Source of the DNA: CAVOBC01 sp963693635
Lineage (GTDB): Bacteria > Pseudomonadota > Gammaproteobacteria > Pseudomonadales > Azotimanducaceae
Direction of reading: 5' to 3'
Length of the DNA stretch: 18,476 nucleotides
Assembly: GCA_963693635.1 (NCBI GenBank)
Contig: CAVOBC010000052.1
Coordinates: 1 to 18,476 of the forward strand
Made by a program: the position numbers and the translations under genes. Below the pieces are notes generated by a model. The model made no database searches. It worked only from the letters and a program-made list of their open reading frames with translations, and was not told the origin of the DNA. This document shows, one piece after another, positions 1-7,309 of this stretch (positions are counted from its first letter, which is position 1; each line of letters opens with the position of its first letter).

Positions 1-1451
1 GCGAGGTCAATCGCCTCACGCTTCGTGAGATCTAGAGTGACACTGCGCTTGCCTTGACCCCACTGGTTGAAGACGCCAGAGGTGTTGGGCGAGGACGGCA
101 TCTCGGGCGGGTGGATCATGTATCGCCGATAGATATCGAGACGTGCGTTCGATTCGATGCGTATGACGTCGGCACCGAGGTGTGCGAGGTTCAGCGAGCA
201 AAAGGGACCCGCCCAGGCCCACGAAAAGTCAGCGACCCGAATGCCGGCGAGGGGCGCGTGCGGCGTGCCGGAAGCGCGCCGGTGCGGTCGTGAAGTCAAA
301 CTGGCAAGCAGGTGATTGTGCGCACCGATCCCGGGCGCCGGCCGCCGGATGGGCGCCCGTTCCTCGTCGGCGAGAACTGCCGATTGCATCATCACGGTAC
401 CGGTGTCGTCGCGAGCCAGAAAGCCGCGTGCTGCCAGATGCTCGTCGGTGTGAAGTTGCGAGAAACGCATCACGGGCGCGAAACAGATCCGGTGCTTCTG
501 CGCCGAGTGAAAGAGGTCCATGACACGCCATTCGCCGACGAATGCCTGAACCATGCTGTGGATGAGGTCCGGGTTTTCCGAGCGACCTTCAGGCGTTGAG
601 AAGAGGTCGATGGTGGCCCAGTCCGGATTGCCCATGAACAGAACCAGTCGCTGCCACTGGTCCTGTTCGACGCAAATCAGAAAGATGTCGCCATCGATCG
701 CCTTGAAGATGCTCCAGGGGATCAGTCGTCGGCTGTGGAATCGTTGTGGGACTGCGCGTTGGTAGCCCCAGGCGGGTATCGCGACTTCGAGTACAGACGC
801 GACGTACGCCTGTTCGGACAGATCGATGACCTCGCCAATGCCCGTGCGGATAGCATCCCGGTGTACCGCGAGCGCGGTCATTGCGCCACAGATGCCAGTC
901 ATGAGACCGCACTGGTCGCCGAAAACCTTAAGTGGCGGCAATTGTGGATCTGTGGTGGTGCCCGGACAAAGGCTCGCCCAGCCGCCGGCGTTCGCGACGA
1001 TGAGTTCGGTGGCGTGCCAGTCGGCGCAGGGGCCGTCGGCGCCGAACGGGGTAATGTGTAGGGTGACGAGGCCGGGCCGGGATGACGCGAGGGTCGCCGC
1101 GTCGAGACCGATTGTGCGTGCCTCGTTCGGCGTGAGGCTGTGGACCAGGATCTCCGCCCAGGCAAGAAGGGCTCGCAGGCGGGCCTTGTCGTCGGTATCG
1201 CCAGCAGCGAGGAAATCGAGGCAGATACTGCGCTTATTGGCGTTGTACGCTCGGTGCAAACCGCCGCTCTCGAGGTGAGATTCGTCGGGGTCAGGGGAGT
1301 CAGCGACAGGAAAGGGCCCGCGGGCGCGTAGGGGATGGCCGGTCTCCGGTTCCACCAGAATGACATCGGCGCCGTGGTCGCCTAACAGTTTGGCAGCGTA
1401 CGCAGCGGCGATGCTGCCGCTCAACTCAAGCACGTGAATTACATCGGCCAT
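1..1451 (-). CDS. CaiB/BaiF-type CoA-transferase, tandem two-domain, 3' end cut by window edge
   Basis: A continuous minus-strand frame of 483 complete codons starts at ATG 1451 and leaves the window with no stop. The N-terminal half begins with VLELSGSIAAAYAAKLLGDH, then GADVILVEPETG, which is the class III CoA-transferase opening. D179 in FGDQCGLMTGICGAMTAL matches the position of the catalytic Asp of formyl-CoA transferase, which forms an acyl-aspartyl intermediate. A second family opening appears around residue 400 (LAGIRVADFSWAWAGPF, then HLGADVIRIES). The protein is therefore a fusion of two CaiB modules, probably about 800 residues when complete. Such enzymes move CoA between carboxylic acids in the cytoplasm; the substrate cannot be read here. 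No strong ribosome binding site precedes ATG 1451, and the upstream region is the receiver-domain remnant. The family call is firm; the exact start is fairly likely. Confidence 0.88.
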   Translation of the reverse strand, partial: MADVIHVLELSGSIAAAYAAKLLGDHGADVILVEPETGHPLRARGPFPVADSPDPDESHLESGGLHRAYNANKRSICLDFLAAGDTDDKARLRALLAWAEILVHSLTPNEARTIGLDAATLASSRPGLVTLHITPFGADGPCADWHATELIVANAGGWASLCPGTTTDPQLPPLKVFGDQCGLMTGICGAMTALAVHRDAIRTGIGEVIDLSEQAYVASVLEVAIPAWGYQRAVPQRFHSRRLIPWSIFKAIDGDIFLICVEQDQWQRLVLFMGNPDWATIDLFSTPEGRSENPDLIHSMVQAFVGEWRVMDLFHSAQKHRICFAPVMRFSQLHTDEHLAARGFLARDDTGTVMMQSAVLADEERAPIRRPAPGIGAHNHLLASLTSRPHRRASGTPHAPLAGIRVADFSWAWAGPFCSLNLAHLGADVIRIESNARLDIYRRYMIHPPEMPSSPNTSGVFNQWGQGKRSVTLDLTKREAIDL

Positions 1452-1465
1452 GCGCCCGATTATCG

Positions 1466-1778
1466 CACGGGGGCGCGTCCGGCGTGGGCGTCGAGCGGGT
1501 CTATACCGCGAACGACGGCGACGATGCGCTGCAACGGTTGGAGTCCGTGGCGCCGGAGCTATCCGTCGTGTTGCTGGACGTGATGATGACTGGTCCGAGC
1601 GTCGATTTGACGAGGCGCCGAATCCGGGGTCGCTATCCCTCATTGCCGGTCATGCTGATGAGTGGGTTCAACGAACAGCAGGTGATGCAGGTCCTTGCCG
1701 GAAGTGGCCATGGCAGTTTCCTGAAGAAGCCGTTCACCATTGAAGGATCGTCTGGCGGCGATGATCGGGGCGAACTAA
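1466..1778 (+). pseudogene. Response-regulator receiver (REC) domain remnant, 5'-truncated and frameshifted
   Basis: The frame through 1484 encodes VYTANDGDDALQRLE, then VVLLDVMM with the phospho-acceptor-type Asp, then PVMLMSGF and FLKKPF with the conserved Lys-Pro. These are the middle and C-terminal parts of a CheY-like receiver, of the kind found at the end of hybrid histidine kinases. The N-terminal strand and its acidic pair are absent, and no kinase precedes it. After TIE, the frame gains one G in the GG at 1745-1746. Removing that base restores DRLAAMIGAN followed by TAA at 1776-1778, a natural receiver ending. As it stands, translation would run to a stop at 1895-1897 through a repeat element. 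A GTG at 1484 could start it, but without the first strand the fold would be incomplete, so I call it a remnant. Confidence 0.75.
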
Positions 1779-1787
1779 ACTGGGCCC

Positions 1788-1890
1788 TGTCCCAACATTG
1801 TTATGCTGACAATTCCTGGGAGTCGGCGCCAAGCAGACCTCGCATGATCTTGCGCAAGAGGCTTGCGAAAATGGTGGTGCATCCCGGCAC
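1788..1890 (+). repeat. Dispersed palindromic element, copy 1
   Basis: A hairpin is formed by CCCAACATTGT at 1791-1801 and ACAATTCCTGGG at 1809-1820, followed by AGTCG. Beyond it lie an ACCTCG block, the small palindrome TCTTGCGCAAGA and GTGGTGCATC near the end. The segment ctgacaattcctgggagtcg is shared base for base with copy 2. The outer GTGGTGCATC part is shared with copy 3. The element starts 10 bases after the original stop of the receiver remnant. It resembles REP-type intergenic palindromes, but no associated transposase gene is in the window. Confidence 0.7.
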
Positions 1891-1946
1891 TGCCTAACTG
1901 AACTAAACTAATGATTTGCACAAGTGACTTGAGAGGTGACTGTAGA

Positions 1947-2408
1947 GTGATCGCAGAACGAATTATAGAAGTGAGTGCCGGTAGTGCCGGTATAGGGCAT
2001 CGGTCGGGTGCGGCGCTCGTTGCCGCGCTAATTGCGGTCCTTGCCGTCGGCTGTGCCACCCAAACCGCCGTGTCCACGCCGGGTGGGGGGGCAGACGGGG
2101 TGGCCGATGATCGCGCAGTCCTCCGGGGCACTATCGCCGAGGTTGGAGGCGAGTACGGCAATCTTGACTCGACCGTCCCGAAGGCGTCGGTCGAGGCCGC
2201 CGGAATCAGTGCCGGGTCGACCTTTGATTTCACATGCAACGGCACGACAGTGCAGGTGAAGATGGCGACCACTTACAGCGACGTTGACAAGGGCGACTGG
2301 GTTGCCTTCATCAACTGGGACGATAAGCTCAGGGTTGCGATCAGCTTTGGCAATGCCGCCGAAGTGCTCGCGTGTAAAGCGGACGACCCGGTCACCGTCG
2401 CGATTTGA
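1947..2408 (+). CDS. Small lipoprotein with a SAM hydroxide adenosyltransferase C-terminal-like domain
   Basis: This is a 153-residue protein when started at GTG 1947, which has GAGAGGTG eight bases upstream. An in-frame ATG at 1911 lacks such a site. A hydrophobic stretch (residues about 21-34) ends in the lipobox LAVGC, so Cys36 should be lipidated and the protein anchored in the envelope. Residues about 59-153 resemble the beta-barrel C-terminal domain of the DUF62/SAM hydroxide adenosyltransferase family: GTIAEVGGEYGN, YSDVDKGDWVAFIN, LRVAISFGNAAEVL and a closing DDPVTV. The N-terminal catalytic domain of that family is missing. A ligand-binding or structural role is therefore more likely than catalysis, but the function is unknown. 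It appears monocistronic. Confidence 0.7.
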   Translation: MIAERIIEVSAGSAGIGHRSGAALVAALIAVLAVGCATQTAVSTPGGGADGVADDRAVLRGTIAEVGGEYGNLDSTVPKASVEAAGISAGSTFDFTCNGTTVQVKMATTYSDVDKGDWVAFINWDDKLRVAISFGNAAEVLACKADDPVTVAI

Positions 2409-2494
2409 CCCGCGGCGCATACCGCATCGACCTTTACCGCCCCAGCCAGGTCGCTGAAAAAACGCTCTCCTGCCACTGCTATGGTTGAGAGTCA

Positions 2495-2509
2495 GCGCGC
2501 GAAGCGCGC
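2495..2509. other. Short GC-rich hairpin between convergent genes
   Basis: GCGCGC, GAA, GCGCGC forms a tight stem-loop in the 166-base gap between the lipoprotein and thioredoxin-like genes, which converge here. Neither side carries a T-run, so it is not a standard Rho-independent terminator. It could still help end transcription or protect 3' ends. Confidence 0.35.
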
Positions 2510-2574
2510 GTAAGATTGACGGCTCGTAAAAACGCACGTGCTATTCACGGTTCACGAAAACGTCATGGCGGGTC

Positions 2575-3234
2575 TCAGTACTTCACCGAACAGCCGTAGG
2601 GGCGCGTTGTTGCGCTGGCGATCGGCTCACCCTGCCCGAGTTGCGCGAGGGCCTCTCTTACATAAGGGGTCGCCTCGGCGAGCGTTGACAGACTCGGTGA
2701 GCGTTTGTCGTCGATCCCGCCCTGATAAACCAGCTTTCCATCCACGTCCACGATGTACATGTGAGGTGTCGTTCGTGCACCGTACTGTTTGCCGATCTCG
2801 CCACGCTCGTCGAGCAAGACTGCAGTTGGGTGCGCATCCCGGGAGGTTGTGAGCGTATTGGCAGCCTTCGCCGTGACGTGGCCCTGGGAGCCGGGGCGCG
2901 ACGAGATCACGGACAGCCAGACGATGCCGTCATCGGTTGCGTCTTTCTGCAGGCGCTGCATCGTGCCTGAGTCGTAATGTTTGCGAACGTACGGGCAGTC
3001 GTGATTGGTCCACTCGAGCACGACAGTCTTGCCGGCGTGGTCAGCCAGAGAGGTCGTCATGCCGGCGCTCGTTGTCGCTGAGAAGCCGGGTGCGGGCTCG
3101 CCAACTTTGAGCGCAAAGCTCATTGATGCCGAGAAGGAAAAGGCGGCGACAATAGCGACGGCTGTTAAACGGTGGAGCAGTCGGGCGCACGTTCCGTCCC
3201 GGGGTAAACTGGTTATTGCGGTTGGCCGCGTCAT
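2575..3234 (-). CDS. Exported thioredoxin-like / AhpC-TSA family protein
   Basis: This is a 219-residue protein starting at ATG 3234 with a strong AAGGAG site seven bases upstream. An in-frame extension to 3369 has no such support. A basic start and hydrophobic segment (residues about 22-41, ending SMSFA) form a Sec signal peptide, so it should act in the periplasm. The mature part has the thioredoxin fold: VGEPAPGF, then WTNHDCPYVRKHY with Cys80, and a cis-proline-type loop TTPHMYIVD at 156-164. Only one Cys lies in the active-site helix (CP, not CxxC). A second Cys (215) sits in the C-terminal PYGCSVKY. The arrangement suggests a peroxiredoxin-like or thiol-linked function with a resolving Cys far away in sequence, not a classical oxidoreductase. 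It is divergent from the dioxygenase gene. Confidence 0.85.
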   Translation of the reverse strand: MTRPTAITSLPRDGTCARLLHRLTAVAIVAAFSFSASMSFALKVGEPAPGFSATTSAGMTTSLADHAGKTVVLEWTNHDCPYVRKHYDSGTMQRLQKDATDDGIVWLSVISSRPGSQGHVTAKAANTLTTSRDAHPTAVLLDERGEIGKQYGARTTPHMYIVDVDGKLVYQGGIDDKRSPSLSTLAEATPYVREALAQLGQGEPIASATTRPYGCSVKY

Positions 3235-3460
3235 GGATCTCTCCTTCAGGCGTGACAGTTGATTATTGGGTTTGTCTGAACGGCGCCAGCGTACGCAAGT
3301 CGCGCGCATTTCAGAGCGGCAGGAGATGCATCCAGTCATCGGGGTCACGATATACTCGCCGCAACGCAATTTCTATTCGCCTTTTCCTTCTATACCCTTA
3401 TCGTTTAGCACCCGTTTCAGCCAGACCACTTAGTAAAGCAGTCAGAGGAACGCCAGCGGT

Positions 3461-4369
3461 ATGGAAAGAAGATTCACGCAAGATGATGTTGCGGCGTGGC
3501 GAGACGACGGCTTTGTGATAATCGAGGACTTCTTCACGGAACGCGAGATTGAACCCGTCTTGTCCGACTTTGAAGCGATGTACGCCGACCGCGGTAAGGG
3601 TGAAGGGCTCGGCACTGCGCTGGACGTGAAGGAGGCGGGCTCGATTGGATCGGGTCACCCGTTGCAGTTCAAGAATATCGACACACTCCCTTACAATGGT
3701 TCGCCAGCGGTCAACCTGATCTCGCTTCATCCCGCACTCATTGGCTTTGCCAAATCCCTTTTGTCCGTCCCTGACGTCCACCTTTATCAGTCGCACACGT
3801 GGGTCAAATACACGGGCGAGGCGGACTACGATCAGGGTTTTCACTGTGATTTTGGGAATCACACGCTCACAGTGCCGTCGGACACGCCGCAGATGCGGAC
3901 GGTGGACTTCATCATCCACCTGACCGATGTGACGGATGACCTTGGGGCGCTTCACTACGTCGCCAAACCAGACGCTTTTGATCTGCTCGGTGACGGGGCT
4001 GTGACGGTGACACCCGAGCAGCAGTTGGCAATGAAAGCGCGGGAGCGCTCGGCGGCGGCGCCTTCCGGCAGCTTGGTCGCGCACGGCATCGACACGTTTC
4101 ATCGTGGTACCAATCTGACAGCTCCGGGCGGTAAGCGGTTCACGATGACCGTTGGATACAAGGCACGAGGCAACGATCAGATCGGCTTTCATGTGTGGCA
4201 GCAAGCGCCGAACCGACCCTGGCCCCTCGTCTTGAATCACGCCTCGCCCGAACAGTTGGCCTGCCTCGGGATCCCGCGTCCCGGTGACCCGTTCTGGACC
4301 GAGCGCACGCTCAGACTCACCCAAATGCGCTGGCCCGAGTGGGATATGCACGCGTATTTCGCCGTCTGA
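3461..4369 (+). CDS. Phytanoyl-CoA dioxygenase (PhyH) family Fe(II)/2-oxoglutarate oxygenase
   Basis: This is a 302-residue cytoplasmic enzyme, a normal length for the PhyH family. The N-terminus FTQDDVAAWRDDGFVIIEDF is the typical opening. The iron-binding facial triad is visible as H128 and D130 in FHCDFG and distal H214 in DTFHRGTN, with R226 in GGKRFTM placed to bind 2-oxoglutarate. Such enzymes hydroxylate acyl-CoAs or small molecules using oxygen and 2-oxoglutarate. An AGAGGAA site precedes the ATG. A DUF35 protein and a thiolase homologue follow on the same strand (gaps of 125 and 55 bases), which hints at an acyl-CoA substrate. All key residues appear intact; the substrate is unknown. 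Confidence 0.9.
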   Translation: MERRFTQDDVAAWRDDGFVIIEDFFTEREIEPVLSDFEAMYADRGKGEGLGTALDVKEAGSIGSGHPLQFKNIDTLPYNGSPAVNLISLHPALIGFAKSLLSVPDVHLYQSHTWVKYTGEADYDQGFHCDFGNHTLTVPSDTPQMRTVDFIIHLTDVTDDLGALHYVAKPDAFDLLGDGAVTVTPEQQLAMKARERSAAAPSGSLVAHGIDTFHRGTNLTAPGGKRFTMTVGYKARGNDQIGFHVWQQAPNRPWPLVLNHASPEQLACLGIPRPGDPFWTERTLRLTQMRWPEWDMHAYFAV

Positions 4370-4494
4370 CGCGTGCACTTGACCGCACACTGCTTTTTCA
4401 AGAGGGTGTTGACCCGCAGGCGCTGACTCACGTTCAATGTCGCGTCGCGCGTAACGACAGACGACGACACACGCAGATACAACGAGGATTGCAC

Positions 4495-4905
4495 ATGGCC
4501 AAGCAAGGGGTGGAGCCGGACGAGCTGACGCGGGAGTTCTGGCGGGCAGCCAACGAAGATCGCCTGGTCATTCAGAACTGCAAGGCGTGTGATCGACTGC
4601 AGCACCCGCCGCTCGCTCGCTGCAGTGAATGCGCAAGTGCTGACCACCTTGAGTGGAAGCCCATGTGCGGGCGCGGCACCATCTATAACTATGGCGTTGT
4701 GCACGATGGACCGATCCGTTCGCTACACCCGGACCAGCCCTTCAACGTCGCGGTTATCAAGCTGGAGGAAGACGCGGGCATTCAGATGTTCTCGCACCTG
4801 CCAGGTACCCCGTCGGACGAGGTCCCGGTCGGCGCGCAGGTCGAGGTCATCTTCGAGGCAAGCGAGAACGGCCAGAAGGTACCCGAGTGGCGGGTGGTAA
4901 CGTGA
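4495..4905 (+). CDS. DUF35 / Zn-ribbon OB-fold protein, thiolase partner
   Basis: This is a 136-residue protein starting at ATG 4495 behind a GAGGA site; a longer in-frame extension upstream has no ribosome binding site. The N-terminal helix (ELTREFWRAANEDRL) leads into a rubredoxin-like zinc ribbon with C29, C32, C43 and C46 (CKAC and CSEC). An OB-fold half follows, with GTIYNYGVVH, FNVAVIKLEEDAGIQMFSHL and VGAQVEVIFE. Proteins of this type bind thiolase-like partners and form composite CoA-ester channels. The thiolase homologue begins 55 bases downstream, so the two most likely form a complex. Confidence 0.9.
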   Translation: MAKQGVEPDELTREFWRAANEDRLVIQNCKACDRLQHPPLARCSECASADHLEWKPMCGRGTIYNYGVVHDGPIRSLHPDQPFNVAVIKLEEDAGIQMFSHLPGTPSDEVPVGAQVEVIFEASENGQKVPEWRVVT

Positions 4906-4960
4906 TACCCATCTGTCGCCAGACGACGAACCAGCCGAAACCAGACAGTAGGAGCACCAC

Positions 4961-6283
4961 ATGACGACGCCAGACGCGCCCGAGAGCATGTTCAGATCAG
5001 AAGTGGGGCTCGGTGTTTGGGAACATCGCGGCAAGGTAGCGGCGGTCGGCGTTGGTCACGCGCCCACGTCACGTCGGTGGGACGGCCGGGCGGAGACCTG
5101 TGTCGGACAAATCAGCATTGATGCGCTGCGCCAGGCGATGGACGATGCGGGTGTTGCGCCAGGTGACGTCGACGGTCTGGTGATAGACACCCATACAACG
5201 ACTGGCGCGTTCTGGCCGCGTGGCAATCCCTTGCCGATGGAGGTCATTGACTCGTTCAATCGCACCGATGAACCCCTTGATGGCATTACGCAATTGAGTG
5301 CCGAGTGGATTCTCAAGAACATGCCTGAACTCAAGAATGTCACGTTCACTATGAATGGCATCGGCTGCATGTCCCGAGCGATTTGCGTAGCGGCGCAGGC
5401 AGTCGGCGATGGCCTGACGGGGACGTGTCTGGTCCTCAAGAGCTGGCACAACCTGGAGGGACGTTACTATCAGGGCGGCGCTGCCGCCGCCAACACGATC
5501 GGAGGGACCGCTGCGATTCGCGGCCTGTGGGGTACGCCCGCGTGCTACGGGACCGCGTTGCAGTTCGCCGAGTATTGCCGCAAGTATGGCAAGACCCATG
5601 ACATGATGGCGCCATTCATGGAGAACTCGCGCCGCAACGGGCTCATGTTTCCAGAGGGGTATTGGGCACAGCATCGGCCCGAGGAACTGACCGAGGAGGA
5701 CTACCTGGCTGCCCGATGGATCGCCAAGCCTGCCAGCCTGTTCGACAACGATATTCCCATCATGGTGTCTGCCGCGTACCTGTACACCACTGCCGAGCGA
5801 GCGCGGGACATGAAGCAGAAGCCGGTCTACATTCTGAACCATGCATCCAGCCGCACGCGGGCACGCAGTCTGACGCCAACGCTCGACGAGGTGGAGGCAG
5901 ACACGGCGCGCACGGCGCACAAGATCTATGAGGGCGCGGGGATCACGGCGGCTGACCTGTCATTTGAGAATATGTATGACGGCTTCTCACTCTTTCATCA
6001 GTTCCACCTTGAGGGCCTGGGCTACCGGGGCGTTGGCTTCGGTGAGGCGCTCGATTTCTATCAAACCGACATCAGCATTGAGGGTCCGAGTCCAGTGCAG
6101 CCGAGTGGTGGCAACGTGGGATGCGGGCGCAGTCGGTTCTGGATGCACACGGACTGCATACAGCAGATTCAGGGCCGCGCCGGCGACAGGCAAATAACCG
6201 GCGTCAAGCCCGAGGTCGCAGTGTCAGGTGGTCCGATGCCGATGGGTGGTGACTACACGGTCTGGGGCGCAAGTCCTGACTAA
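4961..6283 (+). CDS. Thiolase-superfamily protein (SCP-x/Ltp2-like) with altered active site
   Basis: This is a 440-residue protein starting at ATG 4961 with TAGGAG upstream. It has the thiolase fold landmarks: DALRQAMDDAGVAPGDVDGL, a nucleophile-region Cys136 in MNGIGCMSRA, ENMYDGFSLFHQFHLEGLG around residue 330, and PVQPSGGN near 380. The usual C-terminal GHP motif with its catalytic His is replaced by GCGRSRF, with Arg at about 390. The final CGG-type loop reads SGGPMPMGGDY. A classical Claisen-type thiolase is therefore unlikely. Members paired with DUF35 proteins, such as Ltp2 of steroid side-chain degradation, are retro-aldol lyases on CoA thioesters. A similar carbon-carbon cleavage is the best guess here. 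It is probably cotranscribed with the DUF35 gene. Confidence 0.87.
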   Translation: MTTPDAPESMFRSEVGLGVWEHRGKVAAVGVGHAPTSRRWDGRAETCVGQISIDALRQAMDDAGVAPGDVDGLVIDTHTTTGAFWPRGNPLPMEVIDSFNRTDEPLDGITQLSAEWILKNMPELKNVTFTMNGIGCMSRAICVAAQAVGDGLTGTCLVLKSWHNLEGRYYQGGAAAANTIGGTAAIRGLWGTPACYGTALQFAEYCRKYGKTHDMMAPFMENSRRNGLMFPEGYWAQHRPEELTEEDYLAARWIAKPASLFDNDIPIMVSAAYLYTTAERARDMKQKPVYILNHASSRTRARSLTPTLDEVEADTARTAHKIYEGAGITAADLSFENMYDGFSLFHQFHLEGLGYRGVGFGEALDFYQTDISIEGPSPVQPSGGNVGCGRSRFWMHTDCIQQIQGRAGDRQITGVKPEVAVSGGPMPMGGDYTVWGASPD

Positions 6284-6369
6284 GTCGTTGGCGTGCGCAC
6301 ACCGCGATGTCTTGGGTGCCCACGTGTGAAGCGTTCGGCTGTCTGAATTGATGCCGCCAGGAGTGAAAA

Positions 6370-6711
6370 GTGATTCTTATCAGCCTTGATATTGACGGCA
6401 CCCTCGACGTCGGCGACCCGCCCGGGCCCGTTACGATGGAAGGCGTTCGCCGCTCGCTTGGTCGTGGTTGTGTTATCGGTAGTTGTTCCGACCGGCCTCT
6501 GAGCACCCAGCGCAAGATCTTTGAGGCGGCCGGCGTGCCTATCTCGTTTGCAGTGTCCAAACACATGCTGGCGGACGTGAAAGCAAAATTCGCGGCTGAC
6601 CGCTACCTTCATGTCGGTGACCGAGAGGACCTCGACAAACGTTATGCGCTCATGGCGGACTTTGAGTTTCTGTGGCCCGATGAAGCGGCTGCCTCGGAAT
6701 GGTTGAGCTAG
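6370..6711 (+). CDS. Small HAD-superfamily phosphatase-like protein
   Basis: This is a 113-residue protein starting at GTG 6370, with AGGAG seven bases upstream and an 86-base gap after the thiolase gene. HAD motif I is DIDGT (D7 nucleophile, D9 acid). Motif II is in IGSCSDRP, the motif III Lys is K71 in LADVKAKF, and motif IV is HVGDREDLD (D84, D87). There is no sizeable cap domain, so it is a minimal HAD core that probably acts on a phosphorylated substrate as an oligomer. The substrate is unknown. Palindromic repeat copy 2 starts five bases after the stop. The minus-strand open frame that continues from the broken sigma factor reads antisense through this gene. Confidence 0.82.
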   Translation: MILISLDIDGTLDVGDPPGPVTMEGVRRSLGRGCVIGSCSDRPLSTQRKIFEAAGVPISFAVSKHMLADVKAKFAADRYLHVGDREDLDKRYALMADFEFLWPDEAAASEWLS

Positions 6712-6715
6712 TTCC

Positions 6716-6771
6716 CGACCCAAATTTGTCACCCTGACAATTCCTGGGAGTCGCTTTGCACGCAAACCTCG
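6716..6771 (+). repeat. Dispersed palindromic element, copy 2
   Basis: A strong imperfect hairpin spans 6716-6753: CGAC and GTCG close the base, and CCAAATTTGTCA pairs with TGACAATTCCTGG around a CCC loop. A second small stem, TTTGC with GCAAA (6755-6766), and ACCTCG follow, as in copy 1. The block from ctgacaattc to gagtcg is identical to copy 1. On the minus strand the element begins where sigma-factor homology ends, so it probably caused or marks that truncation. Confidence 0.75.
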
Positions 6772-7248
6772 TCTGGGCTCTTCTAGCCGATGTGCCAGTT
6801 CGCGAAAGGGAATTCCTTTCAGTTCGTGGCCAACGATGACTTCGCGTTCGGGGTTGCGAAGGACGGCGAGCGCGGAGTACAGCGTCCTCGGGCCTTCCTC
6901 CGACTCGAGTGATTGCAGAGCGTCCGGCGCCAACTCAGACATCAGGTCGACCAGTCGCTCGCCGCCGCCGTTGTCATCGTCGAGCGAGGACGTGACTTGT
7001 CGGCGCCGGGTGATATCGATGACGCGATTTCTAAGGGACCGCAAAACATAGGCAACCACCCACCCCGGCGCGGGCAGGTCGGTGCGTTGCAGGAGGTCGG
7101 TGCGTTGCAGCAAAGAGATGAAGACGTCGTGGACAATGTCCTCTGCATCGAGGTCGGCGCGACGGGCGACGAGAGAGCGAACGTAGTGGACGAAGCGGCT
7201 GCGTTCGCGCGCGATGTTGCTTTGGAAGGTCGATTCATGGTCCAGCAT
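6772..7248 (-). pseudogene. ECF-type RNA polymerase sigma factor, region 4 truncated
   Basis: From ATG 7248 the frame encodes a region 2 segment (FVHYVRSLVARR, AEDIVHDVFISLLQR, VLRSLRNRVIDITRRR) and the first part of region 4 (ALAVLRNPEREVIVGHELKG, then IPFRELAHRLEEP). Homology stops at residue about 158, inside the region 4 helix-turn-helix. The DNA-recognition helix is missing and is replaced by codons from repeat copy 2. The frame then stays open, antisense across the HAD gene, to 6280. Such a tail is not expected in a working protein. Region 2 also carries an 18-base tandem duplication that repeats LLQRTD. A longer start at GTG 7290 has no ribosome binding site. Promoter -35 recognition is probably lost; core binding could survive if the protein is made. 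Confidence 0.72.
7076..7111. repeat. 18-bp tandem duplication inside the sigma-factor gene
   Basis: Two adjacent copies of an 18-base unit beginning AGGTCGGTGCG (7076-7093 and 7094-7111) differ only at the last base. They insert six residues in frame between region 2 helices. The near identity suggests a recent slippage event. Confidence 0.85.
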
Positions 7249-7309
7249 CGTGCTGAGTATTCCTGCGTTAACCGGCAGACGAAACGTCACATGGGTTTAT
7301 TGCAATGCT

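Noticed and set aside
1779..1897. Extension of the receiver protein to the stop at 1895-1897
   Set aside because: This tail is read through the repeat element after a frameshift; the original stop at 1776-1778 is a better ending.
2495..2509. Rho-independent terminator
   Set aside because: The stem is good, but no T-run follows on either strand.
3351..3356. TATACT as a -10 box for the PhyH gene
   Set aside because: No matching -35 hexamer at the right distance, and it lies more than 100 bases upstream; too weak to list.
3398..4390. A long minus-strand open frame of 330 codons opposite the PhyH gene
   Set aside because: It is antisense to a gene with a complete catalytic motif set, shows no recognisable domain, and is a usual by-product of high-GC coding DNA.
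5069..5920. A 283-codon minus-strand open frame opposite the thiolase-like gene
   Set aside because: Arg/Gly/His-rich composition with no motif; it is a shadow of the thiolase frame.
6280..6771. A genuine long C-terminal domain of the sigma factor
   Set aside because: It consists of repeat sequence and antisense HAD codons, with no recognisable fold.
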